Below, one piece after another: positions 1-7,815 of a stretch of 8,234 nt of DNA; the stretch's first letter is position 1; each line of letters starts with the position of its first letter. The translations under genes were made by a program, and so were the position numbers. Location of the stretch: NCBI GenBank assembly GCA_031254555.1, contig JAIRUF010000144.1:1-8234 (forward strand), in the 5' to 3' direction. The notes below the pieces were generated by a model that did not search any database, was not told the origin of the DNA, and saw only the letters and a program-made list of their open reading frames with translations. The stretch is from Oscillospiraceae bacterium (GTDB lineage Bacteria > Bacillota > Clostridia > Oscillospirales > Acutalibacteraceae).

Positions 1-147
1 TTAAAGCTTGACATGACCTATATTGAAAACTATTCTATAAGGCTTGATTTTAGGCTTATTGTAATGACTTTAAAAGTATTGTTTATGAAAGAGAGTACTG
101 AAGGATTTGAGGATAAGACGGCAAATGTTGAAAAAATTTCGAAGTAA
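1..147 (+). CDS. C-terminal end of a probable bacterial sugar transferase (partial, 5' end outside window)
   Basis: An open frame enters at base 1 and stops at TAA 145-147, giving 48 residues. The readable part contains LDMTYIENYSIRLDFRLIV and then a basic/hydrophobic stretch ending in KESTEGFEDK. The pattern 'D..Y(I/V)(E/D)N(Y/W)S..LD.(K/R)(I/L)' followed by a hydrophobic segment is typical of the extreme C-terminus of the PF02397 sugar transferase family (WcaJ/WbaP-like). These membrane enzymes move a sugar phosphate onto undecaprenyl phosphate to begin capsule, exopolysaccharide or O-glycan synthesis. The catalytic part lies outside the window, so the assignment rests on a short tail. The gene runs toward addA and ends at a shared terminator, so it belongs to a separate operon to the left. 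The frame, stop and downstream terminator make a real gene end likely; the family call is moderate. Confidence 0.65.
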   Translation, partial: LKLDMTYIENYSIRLDFRLIVMTLKVLFMKESTEGFEDKTANVEKISK

Positions 148-175
148 ATTGAAATGGATGAAGATATGAGATAGT

Positions 176-206
176 AAAAAAACAGGTCATTGTGACCTGT
201 TTTTTT
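176..206. terminator. Bidirectional intrinsic terminator between convergent genes
   Basis: Seven A residues (176-182) precede CAGGTCA (183-189), a TTG loop (190-192), TGACCTG (193-199) and seven T residues (200-206). The GC-containing stem is a perfect 7-bp match and the A/T tracts extend the symmetry. On the plus strand it ends the partial sugar transferase gene, whose stop is 28 nt upstream. On the minus strand it is followed by the complementary U tract and lies just beyond the addA stop (213-215), so it can end the addBA transcript too. Confidence 0.93.
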
Positions 207-212
207 AATTGC

Positions 213-3200
213 CTAGATGTCTATCTTTACGGTTTCCCCCATTTCAAAGGAATATAACAAAGCTTCTTTGACTTTGTAATTTGTGCACTGTGAAAGCGCA
301 ATGCAATAAATCTCCAACTGCTTTTTATAGGTATTTTTAAGCTCGTTTAAGTCCTTTATCCGGTCAGTTTTATAGTCCACAATAACAAGCTCGCCATTTT
401 CTACAAATGCCAAGTCCGCCATGCCCTGTACAAGAACGCACTGAGATTCAAACTCCTTTGGGATAGACTCGTCAAAAAAAGTTACAGGCATGTTTATTGC
501 AAACTTTTTCTCCCTGATGATATCGTCGCTTGAGATTATACGGCAAAACAAATCGGAATTTAAAAACTTGCGCACTTTATTTAAGTCAAAGGCATTTGCC
601 TGCTTATCATTTAAAAATCCTAAGGACTTTATCCGCTCAATTTCATTTTTAAGGTTATCCCTCGCATTATTAAAATCCATATAGTTCATAAAAATGTGTA
701 AAGCCGTGCCTCTCTGTGCAGGGGTAAGCCCTTTTTTGCTTATAAATGAGGGCCTTGAAGACGCAAAGTAGTCAGTGTTTGCGCTTGCTAAATCAGATCC
801 GGAAGCCGACCTTTTTGAAGCGGAGCGGCTTAGGACAGCGTATGGATAACTGTAACTCAGTATGCTTTCAAGCTGGGCTTTAAGTTCGGGGTCAGGAGCT
901 ACGCAGACAGGATTTTCATGAGTATGTCCATTTGACGACTGGTTTCCTACCATAACTATTTGGAGGTCAAAATCTGCGTTAATAACAGGCATGTAAACAC
1001 CTGCCTTATCGCGCAGCAATGAAGCTGCAGGGTGCCTTAAAGCCGCATATAATATCCAATCTGCATAGCTTTTGCAACAGCTTACGCCAAATGGTGGGAG
1101 AGAAGGGTCACCTAAGATATTGGCGGCAAGAGAAGAAAGCTTACCGCTGACATTATCAAGGGATATTATGTTTATAATTTTTTCACAGGCCCTTGTCATG
1201 GCAACGTATAAAATGCGCATCTCCTCAGACATCTGGCCGCTTTGGGCGGCCAGTTTAGCGGCCGTGTGCATAACAGTGGGATATTGGTGCATGGTTTCAA
1301 TATTTCTTCTGATAAGTCCCGCTCCAAGTTTTGGGTGCAGGATCATGTTGTTTTTAAGAGAATCCTTGTTAAAGCGGCCGGAGCAGTTGGCGATAATGCA
1401 TATGGGAAACTCCAGCCCCTTGCTTTTGTGTATGCTCATAATGTGCACAACATCCTCGCCTTCTGATACCGTGCCGGCAGAGTTAAGCTCTACTTCCTTT
1501 TCCTGCAATGAGTCTATAAAACGTATGAATCCAGACAGTCCGGAGGCCTTGCCATTGTCAAAATTCTCAGCATAGGTCAAAAGGAGTTTTAAATTTGCCT
1601 TGCGCTGTTTGCCGTTTTCCATTGCCAAAACAATGTTCATATATCCGGTTTGTTCATATATTCTGCGAATCAACTCCGATACGGGCAGAGCGGCGCACAG
1701 CCTGCGCAGGATGAATAATTCATCTAAAAACTCGCAGCAGCGTACATCGCCATTTGCCGCCTTTTGTTTGATACATTCATATATGGAGGCTTCCCTGTCA
1801 ATTAAACGGATCTGAGCTGCGTCGTCGCTTGAGAAAGCAAACAGGGGAGACATCATTACACTTAGCAGTGCAACATCTGATACCGGATTGTCAATCACCC
1901 TCAAAAGGGACAGCATTACCTTAGTCTCATATGCTTCAAAAAATCCGCTTGTATTTTCAGTGTAGGCGGGAATTGCGCGGCAGCTCAACTCTTTTGCGTA
2001 AACTTCAGCACGTCCGCGGGGACTCCTCATAAGTATGCAGAAATCACCGTATTTTACGGGTCTTACACCTCCGATTTTGTCGCTGACATAAGTGCTTTTC
2101 ATCATGTCCGATATTGTTTGGGCTATGTATTTTGCCTCAATTTCTATCGGCTTTTCAAGCGCGTCTTTTTTTTCGCTTAAGTCTATTATGTGTATCTGAG
2201 CGTCGCAACAGTCAGATGGGGGATAGTTTGACCCATAAACGAGCCGGCAGCTTTGGTCGTATTCAACTTCGCCAATCTCTTTGCTCATAAGCTGTGAGAA
2301 CATAAAATTGACCATCCCAACGACGCCGCTCCTGCTTCTAAAGTTGCGGCCAAGAGTTATTTTGGCCGGGAATGAACCTTCTTCATATGGGGGAAAACTA
2401 TGGAACTTCTCCAGGAAAATCTCCGGCATGGCCTGCCTGAACCTGTATATGCTTTGCTTTACATCGCCGACCATAAATATGTTTCCAAATTCCTGTGATA
2501 TAGCTGAAAATATTATATCCTGAGCCATGTTGGTATCCTGATATTCATCAAGAAGTATCTCCGCATAGCGCGAGGACAGCTCTTGTGCAAGCTCGGTTTT
2601 TAAAACGGCGCCGTCTTTTTGTGTAACCAAAAGTTTTATGGCAAGGTGAGTTATATCGGAGAAGTCAAATAAGCCCGCATGAACCTTTTTTTCATAGAAC
2701 TTAGAGGAGAAGAGAGACACGGCCTCGAACAGCTTTAAAACTATGGGATTTAAAAATTTCAAATCATCTTTAAACTCATCGGAGGAAGAGGACATGATAG
2801 AGCTCAATGACTTGACTATGATATCTTTTACTATTTGACGTCTTGACATGGCAGCAGTTTTTACAGGGTTTTGTGAGTATCCGTTCGGAAGCCTTCCGAT
2901 AGTTATGAATTCAAAGTTGTCAATACGGCTGCGTGCGCTGTCCCAAAGTCCTTTTTCAAGGTCGGTATTGATTTCATTTATCTGGGTTAAGTCAGATAGG
3001 AAACTGTTCGAATATCGCTGGTAAACAAAGTCGTCCCGCCTCATAAGCGTAAGAGTATCCTCTATTACGTTTGTGCAAAATTCCAAAGCTTTTTTTATGT
3101 GGGTTATTATTATTTTTTCCCACTTGCTTTGAGTGATATCCTGATTCGGATCATAGGCCTTTACAGCGTCGCTGATCCACTGTTTTGGGAAAGCATATGC

Positions 3201-3749
3201 CTGAGAGTAATTAAAAAGACGGATAATACAACTTACCAGATCATTGTCATTTTTGGTGTTTGACAAAAGTTCTGTCAGATTCTTAAATTCATCGGAATCC
3301 TGCAAGTACAGCTCCTCAACAACTTCATTGGCTGTTTCCTGGGCCAAAAGTTGACGGTCACTGTCATCGAGTATTTTAAAGTCCGGATCTATGCCAAGTG
3401 CATGAAAATTTTCCCGCACCAATTCATTTGCAAATCCGTCTATGGTGCATATATGGGCCATTGGCAAAAGCAGATGTTGGCGCAGGAGATGGGTGTTTTG
3501 CGGGTCTTTTTTAATTTCTTTTTTTAAGGATTTTGAAATTCGCTCCCGCATTTCAGATGTGGCCGCTCTGGTAAAGGTGACGATTAGCAGACGATTCGCG
3601 TCACACGGATTATCAGTGTCCATGAGCCGCTGCAATACACGCTGAGCAAGTACAGCGGTTTTGCCGGATCCCGCGGCTGCAGAGACCAGCAGAGAGCCTC
3701 CGCGAGCATTTATGGCATTGCTTTGATCATTTGTCCAAGTCGTACTCAT
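213..3749 (-). CDS. addA: ATP-dependent helicase/nuclease subunit A (AddA)
   Basis: AddA is the 3'-5' motor and one of the two nucleases of the AddAB complex, which unwinds and resects double-strand breaks and prepares 3' single strands for RecA. The 1178 residues (from ATG 3749) compare with about 1230 in Bacillus subtilis. UvrD-type SF1 motifs are in order: Q motif WTNDQ (5-9), Walker A AAAGSGKT (24-31), motif Ia TFTRAA (58-63), DEYQD (401-405), GDVKQSIYRFR (428-438), motif IV GRNFRSR, IHKSKGLEF (near 773-781) and YVAMTRA with Arg853. The C-terminal PD-(D/E)XK nuclease is complete: RGTALH (1013-1018), GMAD with Asp1112, VDYKTD (Asp1125, Lys1127) and QLEIY (1144-1148). An in-frame ATG lies 15 nt upstream at 3764 (1183 residues), but it falls within the Shine-Dalgarno sequence, so 3749 is preferred. 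The gene overlaps the addB end by 23 nt, implying translational coupling. Confidence 0.97.
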   Translation of the reverse strand: MSTTWTNDQSNAINARGGSLLVSAAAGSGKTAVLAQRVLQRLMDTDNPCDANRLLIVTFTRAATSEMRERISKSLKKEIKKDPQNTHLLRQHLLLPMAHICTIDGFANELVRENFHALGIDPDFKILDDSDRQLLAQETANEVVEELYLQDSDEFKNLTELLSNTKNDNDLVSCIIRLFNYSQAYAFPKQWISDAVKAYDPNQDITQSKWEKIIITHIKKALEFCTNVIEDTLTLMRRDDFVYQRYSNSFLSDLTQINEINTDLEKGLWDSARSRIDNFEFITIGRLPNGYSQNPVKTAAMSRRQIVKDIIVKSLSSIMSSSSDEFKDDLKFLNPIVLKLFEAVSLFSSKFYEKKVHAGLFDFSDITHLAIKLLVTQKDGAVLKTELAQELSSRYAEILLDEYQDTNMAQDIIFSAISQEFGNIFMVGDVKQSIYRFRQAMPEIFLEKFHSFPPYEEGSFPAKITLGRNFRSRSGVVGMVNFMFSQLMSKEIGEVEYDQSCRLVYGSNYPPSDCCDAQIHIIDLSEKKDALEKPIEIEAKYIAQTISDMMKSTYVSDKIGGVRPVKYGDFCILMRSPRGRAEVYAKELSCRAIPAYTENTSGFFEAYETKVMLSLLRVIDNPVSDVALLSVMMSPLFAFSSDDAAQIRLIDREASIYECIKQKAANGDVRCCEFLDELFILRRLCAALPVSELIRRIYEQTGYMNIVLAMENGKQRKANLKLLLTYAENFDNGKASGLSGFIRFIDSLQEKEVELNSAGTVSEGEDVVHIMSIHKSKGLEFPICIIANCSGRFNKDSLKNNMILHPKLGAGLIRRNIETMHQYPTVMHTAAKLAAQSGQMSEEMRILYVAMTRACEKIINIISLDNVSGKLSSLAANILGDPSLPPFGVSCCKSYADWILYAALRHPAASLLRDKAGVYMPVINADFDLQIVMVGNQSSNGHTHENPVCVAPDPELKAQLESILSYSYPYAVLSRSASKRSASGSDLASANTDYFASSRPSFISKKGLTPAQRGTALHIFMNYMDFNNARDNLKNEIERIKSLGFLNDKQANAFDLNKVRKFLNSDLFCRIISSDDIIREKKFAINMPVTFFDESIPKEFESQCVLVQGMADLAFVENGELVIVDYKTDRIKDLNELKNTYKKQLEIYCIALSQCTNYKVKEALLYSFEMGETVKIDI

Positions 3750-6700
3750 CTTCGTCACCTCCATTTAGCAGGTCAAGCGCGTCGCTGTGGATAAAGTTTT
3801 TTATTTCGCGTGAAGGGTGGGTAATCTCATAGTTGCAGATACTTTTATAATCGCAGTACCGACATGTGTTTTGATAGTCTTTCCCAACGGCAGGAACAGC
3901 GGGGATAAGCCCGCACTGCAGGGATGTGGCCATATCTATGAGGGTATTATCTATTCGTCTGTTCAGCTCACCCAGCTTTGAAATCGATATCAAAGAGCCT
4001 GTAAGCCCGCCGCTTTTACTTGCGTATGCGGGAATAAAGAGACCGCTTAAACTGTCTTCCATGGCGCTTACAGCGTCCATGTCATCTATTAAGATGCCGG
4101 CGCCCTTACCCTTTTTGATCTTGTCCATAGCTAAGTCGTCGTTCTGCGCTGTTCTGGGCAATTTGCTTATTGACATTTTTGCGGGATAATACAGCACTCC
4201 GGTGGGTATTATCTCCCCGTAAAGCTCAGATCCATTTTTTGCTATCGCAAAGAGATATATGAGCATCTGCATGTTTAAACCATACAGAACATCGCTTAGT
4301 TTAAAATCTTTTGCCCCCGACTTATAATCAACGACTCTTATGTATGACTTATCGTCTTTTTGATATATGTCAACGCGGTCTACACTGCCGATTACCTTAA
4401 GTGTTCCGCCGTTTGGAAGAGATAATGAATAGGGTTTTATTTCACCGTCGTTTCCTATTTTAAGCTCAAAGCTTACAGGACTGAACTGCGAACTTTCAAA
4501 CTCGCGGCACAGCCGGTCAACTATTTCAGTGACAGTTCGTTTAAGGCGGAAAAATTGGTATTCAAACCGCTTGGGCTTGTCTCTTAATCCACCCATGCGC
4601 TCGTTTAAATATGTGGTGAGGATTTGAGTTATAACATCGGACTTTTGAGCGTCATCCAGCAGGAGCAGCCCGTTTTTGCCATAAGTTTTAACTAAGTTCT
4701 CCAAAACATAGTGAATGATGGTTCCGCTTTGCAAAGCGTCTAAAGCAGCGGCCTTTTTTGGCTTTGCAAAAAGCCCGTACCTACAAAAATATTCAAAGGG
4801 GCACTTGTGGTAAACCTCCACCTTTGAGGCAGACATATATATGTTTTTCCCAAACAGCGCCAAAGCGGTTTTTGGATCTTCTATCTTAAACGGCTTTACG
4901 TCGGACACCCGCTTTAAGGCGGCGTATTTGCTGCCTGTCTTATAGCCGGAGAGCAAGTCTTTTAATGCTGCGCTAAGAGCAGTGTCGGTTCTGTACACTT
5001 TTGCGCAGGCTTCAAAGGCTGACTCATAGCTTTCTATAAGATATTCCGGCGGCAATGTATCGGAATCTAAAAAAGTACACTGCGGGAACGTCTCCATTAT
5101 CTCTGTTGCGATGACGGAGGGATGCATGGCCTCGCCCAGAGGAGAACTTTTTGAATATGTTATTATAAGGCACTGTGAAGCGCTGGATACACAGTTATAT
5201 ACTGTAAAGCGTTCCTGCGAGGAACGGTATTCGCTGGGCTCGGACACGTAGAGTTCCATGTCAATAAGGCGCCTTCTGTCCGCGTCAGTTAAGATACCGC
5301 CAGTGGGAGGATACTGCGGAAATACCCCCTCGTTAGCGCCCGCGATAAACACGGCCTTGGGGGATGAAAGGCGGACCCTGTCCGCAGTACCGATTATGAT
5401 TTCATCAATCCCTTGGGGAATGCTGCCTATATCAACAACGGATATTACCGAGTTAAACAGATCAGAAAAGCGCGAGGCGGTGACAGTTCTTTTGCCTAGA
5501 GTGTCAGATATGGTGTCTAAAACATCCATTAAAATGCTCCATATGCGATCCTGCTCCATCGCCAGTGAAGTGCTGCCGTTTTTTAAAAACAGCAGCGCGA
5601 GTTCCTTTAGTTTACCTGCCGAATTTACCTGAGTTAACAAATCATATAACGCGCCGGCTTTTTCCTGCCCGGATGAATTGCCGCATTTGGATTTAAACTT
5701 TAAAAGAGGGGATATCATTCTTTCCCTGATATCGTTTAACTCATTTAGAGCGTCCATTGCGGAGTCATTCATTTCGAGTCCGAAGCCGCCCGGATGCTGT
5801 GTCCACTTGTTTTTCCAGCCGCCCGCTCCAATCTTCCACATGAGCGCATAGTTTTCAGCTATGGCAATCTCCTCGTCGGATATGTCTGTAAGACCTGTTT
5901 TAAGGCAGCGCATAAGCCGATCTGTAGATAGGCCGTGTACCGCGATCTCAAGCGCGCAGCATACAAAGGTTATAAGAGGCTGTGAGGTGATGGGTTGCCT
6001 GTCATCTTCAAAGACAGGGATAGAATACTTTTTAAAAGAGCTTAACAGGTCACGCTTATATTGCGCAGAATCCCTTGTTATCACGGCAATATCGCGGCAC
6101 ATGTACCCTTTAAGGCGCATAAGCTTTTTTGCATATGCCGCGATAAAGTCGCACTCCTCCGACTTGTCAGCCGCGCTGAAGACCGTTATGTTATCGGCAG
6201 GGTCATCAAAACTTTGCGCGCAAGGATTGAACATATTTTGTTCAAGATAGGCAAGCTCATCATTTTTAAACCGCGTATGTTTACCGTTTAAAGGAAGCTT
6301 AATTTGGGTTGATATTTTTATATTGTTTTGTTTAGCTAAATAAAGCAGCTTTTTAGCCGTTTGGTTTACGCAGGAAAAAAGGCAGGTCTCGTCTAAAGAT
6401 CCGAAAATATCATCGGTGGTAAGTGTTATATATACATCTTCGGCCTGCACCATAATAAGGGAGATAATGTCAAACTCCTGTGCGGTAAATCCTTTAAATG
6501 CGTCTATTACAACAGTTTTACCCTTAAAAAAGTGATTGCTTTGCAGGGCGCTTTTAAGCATTGGCAGCACGTCGAGATCATCGCTGAACTTTTCGTGAAG
6601 TAAAGCGTCATAGGCGGACATTATAAGGGAGAGCTCATACAGTTTTTGCCTTAGAGCGGACTCGTCCATTTTATCGGATGCAGAGTTTAAGTCGGCAGGC

Positions 6701-7098
6701 GATATGTTTGCCTGCTTAAACTCCGTAAACATATTCAGTAGATTGGTTGCCATTGAGATATTTTGAGCGCATCTTTTGTACATGAGGAGCTTGTCCTGCA
6801 CGCCTTCAAGCGCAAGCGAGATAAGTATGATTTTTCCGCACTTATCCACGGGATTTTTAAGTTTGTTCCCAAGTGCGGAAAAAACATGCTCGGCCAGTCT
6901 TGTAAAACTGAATATATCGACCTTGTTTGCCCCGGCAGGGCCAAGCAGCGAAAGCATTGCACGTTCGCTCTCAAATGAAAACTGTTCGGGAACAATAAGG
7001 ATAAGGCCCTCTTTCCCGCATTTTGTCAACTGTGCAAGGTGGTTTCGGGCATAGACCGTTTTCCCGCTGCCTGCCCGGCCGGTTATAAAGTGAAGCAA
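3727..7098 (-). CDS. addB: ATP-dependent helicase/nuclease subunit B (AddB), TTG start
   Basis: AddB is the partner of AddA: a helicase-like subunit that supports Chi recognition in studied homologues and carries the second nuclease, which cuts the 5' strand. The 1123 residues compare with about 1166 in B. subtilis. The N-terminus has a Walker A, GRAGSGKT (7-14). The central part has the family segment AGANEGVFP. The C-terminal RecB-like nuclease shows GTIIH (His796), GSVDRVD (Asp907), VVDYKSG (Asp924, Lys926) and QMLIY (944-948). Four cysteines for a 4Fe-4S cluster enclose the nuclease: Cys766 in CPFEYF, then Cys1079, Cys1082 and Cys1088. The C-x2-C-x5-C spacing is the one known in AddB. Translation starts at TTG, supported by a ribosome binding site and by alignment of the start with the usual short N-terminus before the Walker loop. 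It is first in the addB-addA operon. Confidence 0.97.
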   Translation of the reverse strand: MLHFITGRAGSGKTVYARNHLAQLTKCGKEGLILIVPEQFSFESERAMLSLLGPAGANKVDIFSFTRLAEHVFSALGNKLKNPVDKCGKIILISLALEGVQDKLLMYKRCAQNISMATNLLNMFTEFKQANISPADLNSASDKMDESALRQKLYELSLIMSAYDALLHEKFSDDLDVLPMLKSALQSNHFFKGKTVVIDAFKGFTAQEFDIISLIMVQAEDVYITLTTDDIFGSLDETCLFSCVNQTAKKLLYLAKQNNIKISTQIKLPLNGKHTRFKNDELAYLEQNMFNPCAQSFDDPADNITVFSAADKSEECDFIAAYAKKLMRLKGYMCRDIAVITRDSAQYKRDLLSSFKKYSIPVFEDDRQPITSQPLITFVCCALEIAVHGLSTDRLMRCLKTGLTDISDEEIAIAENYALMWKIGAGGWKNKWTQHPGGFGLEMNDSAMDALNELNDIRERMISPLLKFKSKCGNSSGQEKAGALYDLLTQVNSAGKLKELALLFLKNGSTSLAMEQDRIWSILMDVLDTISDTLGKRTVTASRFSDLFNSVISVVDIGSIPQGIDEIIIGTADRVRLSSPKAVFIAGANEGVFPQYPPTGGILTDADRRRLIDMELYVSEPSEYRSSQERFTVYNCVSSASQCLIITYSKSSPLGEAMHPSVIATEIMETFPQCTFLDSDTLPPEYLIESYESAFEACAKVYRTDTALSAALKDLLSGYKTGSKYAALKRVSDVKPFKIEDPKTALALFGKNIYMSASKVEVYHKCPFEYFCRYGLFAKPKKAAALDALQSGTIIHYVLENLVKTYGKNGLLLLDDAQKSDVITQILTTYLNERMGGLRDKPKRFEYQFFRLKRTVTEIVDRLCREFESSQFSPVSFELKIGNDGEIKPYSLSLPNGGTLKVIGSVDRVDIYQKDDKSYIRVVDYKSGAKDFKLSDVLYGLNMQMLIYLFAIAKNGSELYGEIIPTGVLYYPAKMSISKLPRTAQNDDLAMDKIKKGKGAGILIDDMDAVSAMEDSLSGLFIPAYASKSGGLTGSLISISKLGELNRRIDNTLIDMATSLQCGLIPAVPAVGKDYQNTCRYCDYKSICNYEITHPSREIKNFIHSDALDLLNGGDEDEYDLDK
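3755..3762 (-). promoter_or_regulatory. addA ribosome binding site (decides the start)
   Basis: Read on the minus strand, GGAGGTGA lies with its GGAGG core 8 nt before the ATG at 3749. It is an almost perfect anti-16S match located inside the last codons of addB. An earlier in-frame ATG (3764-3762) shares its G with this element and has no comparable site of its own, so the 3749 start is favoured. Confidence 0.85.
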
Positions 7099-7102
7099 TA
7101 AA

Positions 7103-7110
7103 TCACCGCC
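7103..7110 (-). promoter_or_regulatory. addB ribosome binding site before a TTG start
   Basis: Minus-strand GGCGGTGA, one mismatch from the ideal GGAGGTGA, ends 4 nt before TTG 7098-7096. No ATG or GTG lies at a suitable distance, and the encoded LLHFITGRAGSGKT matches the normal beginning of AddB, so the rare TTG start is well supported. Confidence 0.75.
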
Positions 7111-7158
7111 TACGCTGAGTTTAAATATATAAATTTAAATTAATATATGTTGTCGCGC

Positions 7159-7175
7159 GGCACATTTTTTGTGCC
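7159..7175 (-). repeat. Short hairpin in the predicted addB leader
   Basis: On the minus strand GGCACA (7175-7170) and TGTGCC (7164-7159) form a perfect 6-bp stem with an AAAAA loop. It would begin only a few nucleotides from the predicted transcript start, where it could stabilise the 5' end. No U tract follows in this direction, so it is not a normal terminator. A further TGTGCC copy lies upstream on the minus strand (7231-7226), giving an alternative partner in read-through RNA from dpaB. Confidence 0.55.
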
Positions 7176-7177
7176 CA

Positions 7178-7214
7178 TTGTAATCATTATCACATATTCG
7201 CCTAATGATAACAA
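7178..7214. repeat. Imperfect 12-nt inverted repeat enclosing the addBA promoter; possible operator
   Basis: The plus-strand arms TTGTAATCATTA (7178-7189) and TAATGATAACAA (7203-7214) are complementary at 11 of 12 positions, with a 13-nt spacer. The -35 lies in one arm and the -10 in the other. Within it, minus-strand TGATAATGATTACAA (7192-7178) matches the Fur-type 7-1-7 box and the PerR-type box at 12 of 14 positions each, and overlaps the -10 as a repressor site would. In DNA this AT-rich such matches can arise by chance, so the regulator is unassigned. Confidence 0.45.
7186..7214 (-). promoter_or_regulatory. Predicted sigma-A promoter of addBA
   Basis: On the minus strand, TTGTTA (7214-7209; 4 of 6 matches to TTGACA) and GATAAT (7191-7186; 5 of 6 to TATAAT) are separated by exactly 17 nt. 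A TG one base before the -10 (TGTGATAAT) gives an extended -10. Transcription would begin near 7178-7180, leaving a leader of about 80 nt before the addB TTG. The leader is very AT-rich between about 7119 and 7150. The prediction rests on sequence only. Confidence 0.6.
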
Positions 7215-7242
7215 GTTTTTTATAAGGCACATTTATTATTTA

Positions 7243-7815
7243 TCACAGCAAAACAGGTTGTAACTGTCTGCCTTGCAGGGCTTCATTTATAGCGCTCAAT
7301 GTCTTGCTAAAATCAGAGATAACCGAATTGGGTTTGTTTTGGGCATTGTCCTGCCTCATTGGAATAAAATAAATATTCTTATAATTGAACAGTTGTCCTA
7401 TATTTTTGGCACATGTCCCCAGTGCGTCATTTGTGGATATTCCAAGCAAAACAGGCCGGCCGTTTCTAAGGTGTGCCTTGGCGGCCATTGTAACGGAAGT
7501 ATCGGTTATTCCGTTTGCCAGTTTGCCAAGGGTGTTGCCCGTGCATGGCGCGATCACAAGAATGTCAAGAAGTGCCTTGGGGCCTATGGGCTCTGCTTCA
7601 TTTATGGTGCATATTATCTTACGCTTGCAAATGCCTTCGATTTCTTGTATAAAGTCGTCTGCTTTTCCAAATCTTGTATCTAAACTATATGCCGTTTGCG
7701 ACATTATAGGTACTACGTCAAAATCATTCTCAAGTAATAAAGAGATTTGAGGTATAATATCTGAAAATGTGCAAAATGAACCGCACATTGCAAAGCCGAC
7801 AGTAATTTTTGTCAT
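7243..7815 (-). CDS. dpaB: Dipicolinate synthase subunit B (DpaB / SpoVFB)
   Basis: DpaB is the flavoprotein-like subunit of dipicolinate synthase, which oxidises the lysine-pathway intermediate dihydrodipicolinate to dipicolinic acid in the mother cell; the acid is then loaded with calcium into the spore core. The 190 residues are close to the B. subtilis protein (200). Family marks are CGSFCTF (11-17), which in B. subtilis reads approximately GSHCTY, DTRFG (46-50), EPIGPK (75-80), the flavin-site segment APCTGNTLGKLANG (89-102), MAAKAHLRNGRPV (110-122), GISTNDALG (125-133), FIP..QD...KPNS (150-164) and the terminal RQLQPVLL. The ATG overlaps the dpaA stop as ATGA and has a strong AAGGAGG site. 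In Bacillus the operon continues with asd-dapG-dapA; here those genes are absent and addBA follows after 144 bp. No intrinsic terminator with a U tract is visible after the stop. Confidence 0.97.
   Translation of the reverse strand: MTKITVGFAMCGSFCTFSDIIPQISLLLENDFDVVPIMSQTAYSLDTRFGKADDFIQEIEGICKRKIICTINEAEPIGPKALLDILVIAPCTGNTLGKLANGITDTSVTMAAKAHLRNGRPVLLGISTNDALGTCAKNIGQLFNYKNIYFIPMRQDNAQNKPNSVISDFSKTLSAINEALQGRQLQPVLL

Noticed and set aside
824..828. AGCGG, the B. subtilis Chi sequence, inside addA
   Set aside because: A 5-mer is expected many times by chance in 8 kb, and the Chi sequence of this organism is unknown.
1072..1575. Plus-strand open frame of 167 codons opposite addA
   Set aside because: It lies fully antisense to the conserved AddA motif V and VI region, has no convincing ribosome binding site, and its protein resembles no family I recognise; it is a shadow of the real gene.
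5258..6250. Plus-strand open frames of 124 and 129 codons opposite addB
   Set aside because: Both are antisense to a well-supported AddB reading frame and show no family features; they are best explained as coding shadows.
7178..7221. Plus-strand hairpin followed by six T residues, resembling an intrinsic terminator
   Set aside because: The stem is very AT-rich with a 13-nt loop, and no plus-strand gene lies to its left to be terminated. The promoter/operator reading on the minus strand explains the repeat better.
7273..7750. Two overlapping plus-strand open frames opposite dpaB
   Set aside because: They are antisense to clear DpaB motifs and overlap each other in different frames; no independent evidence for a gene.
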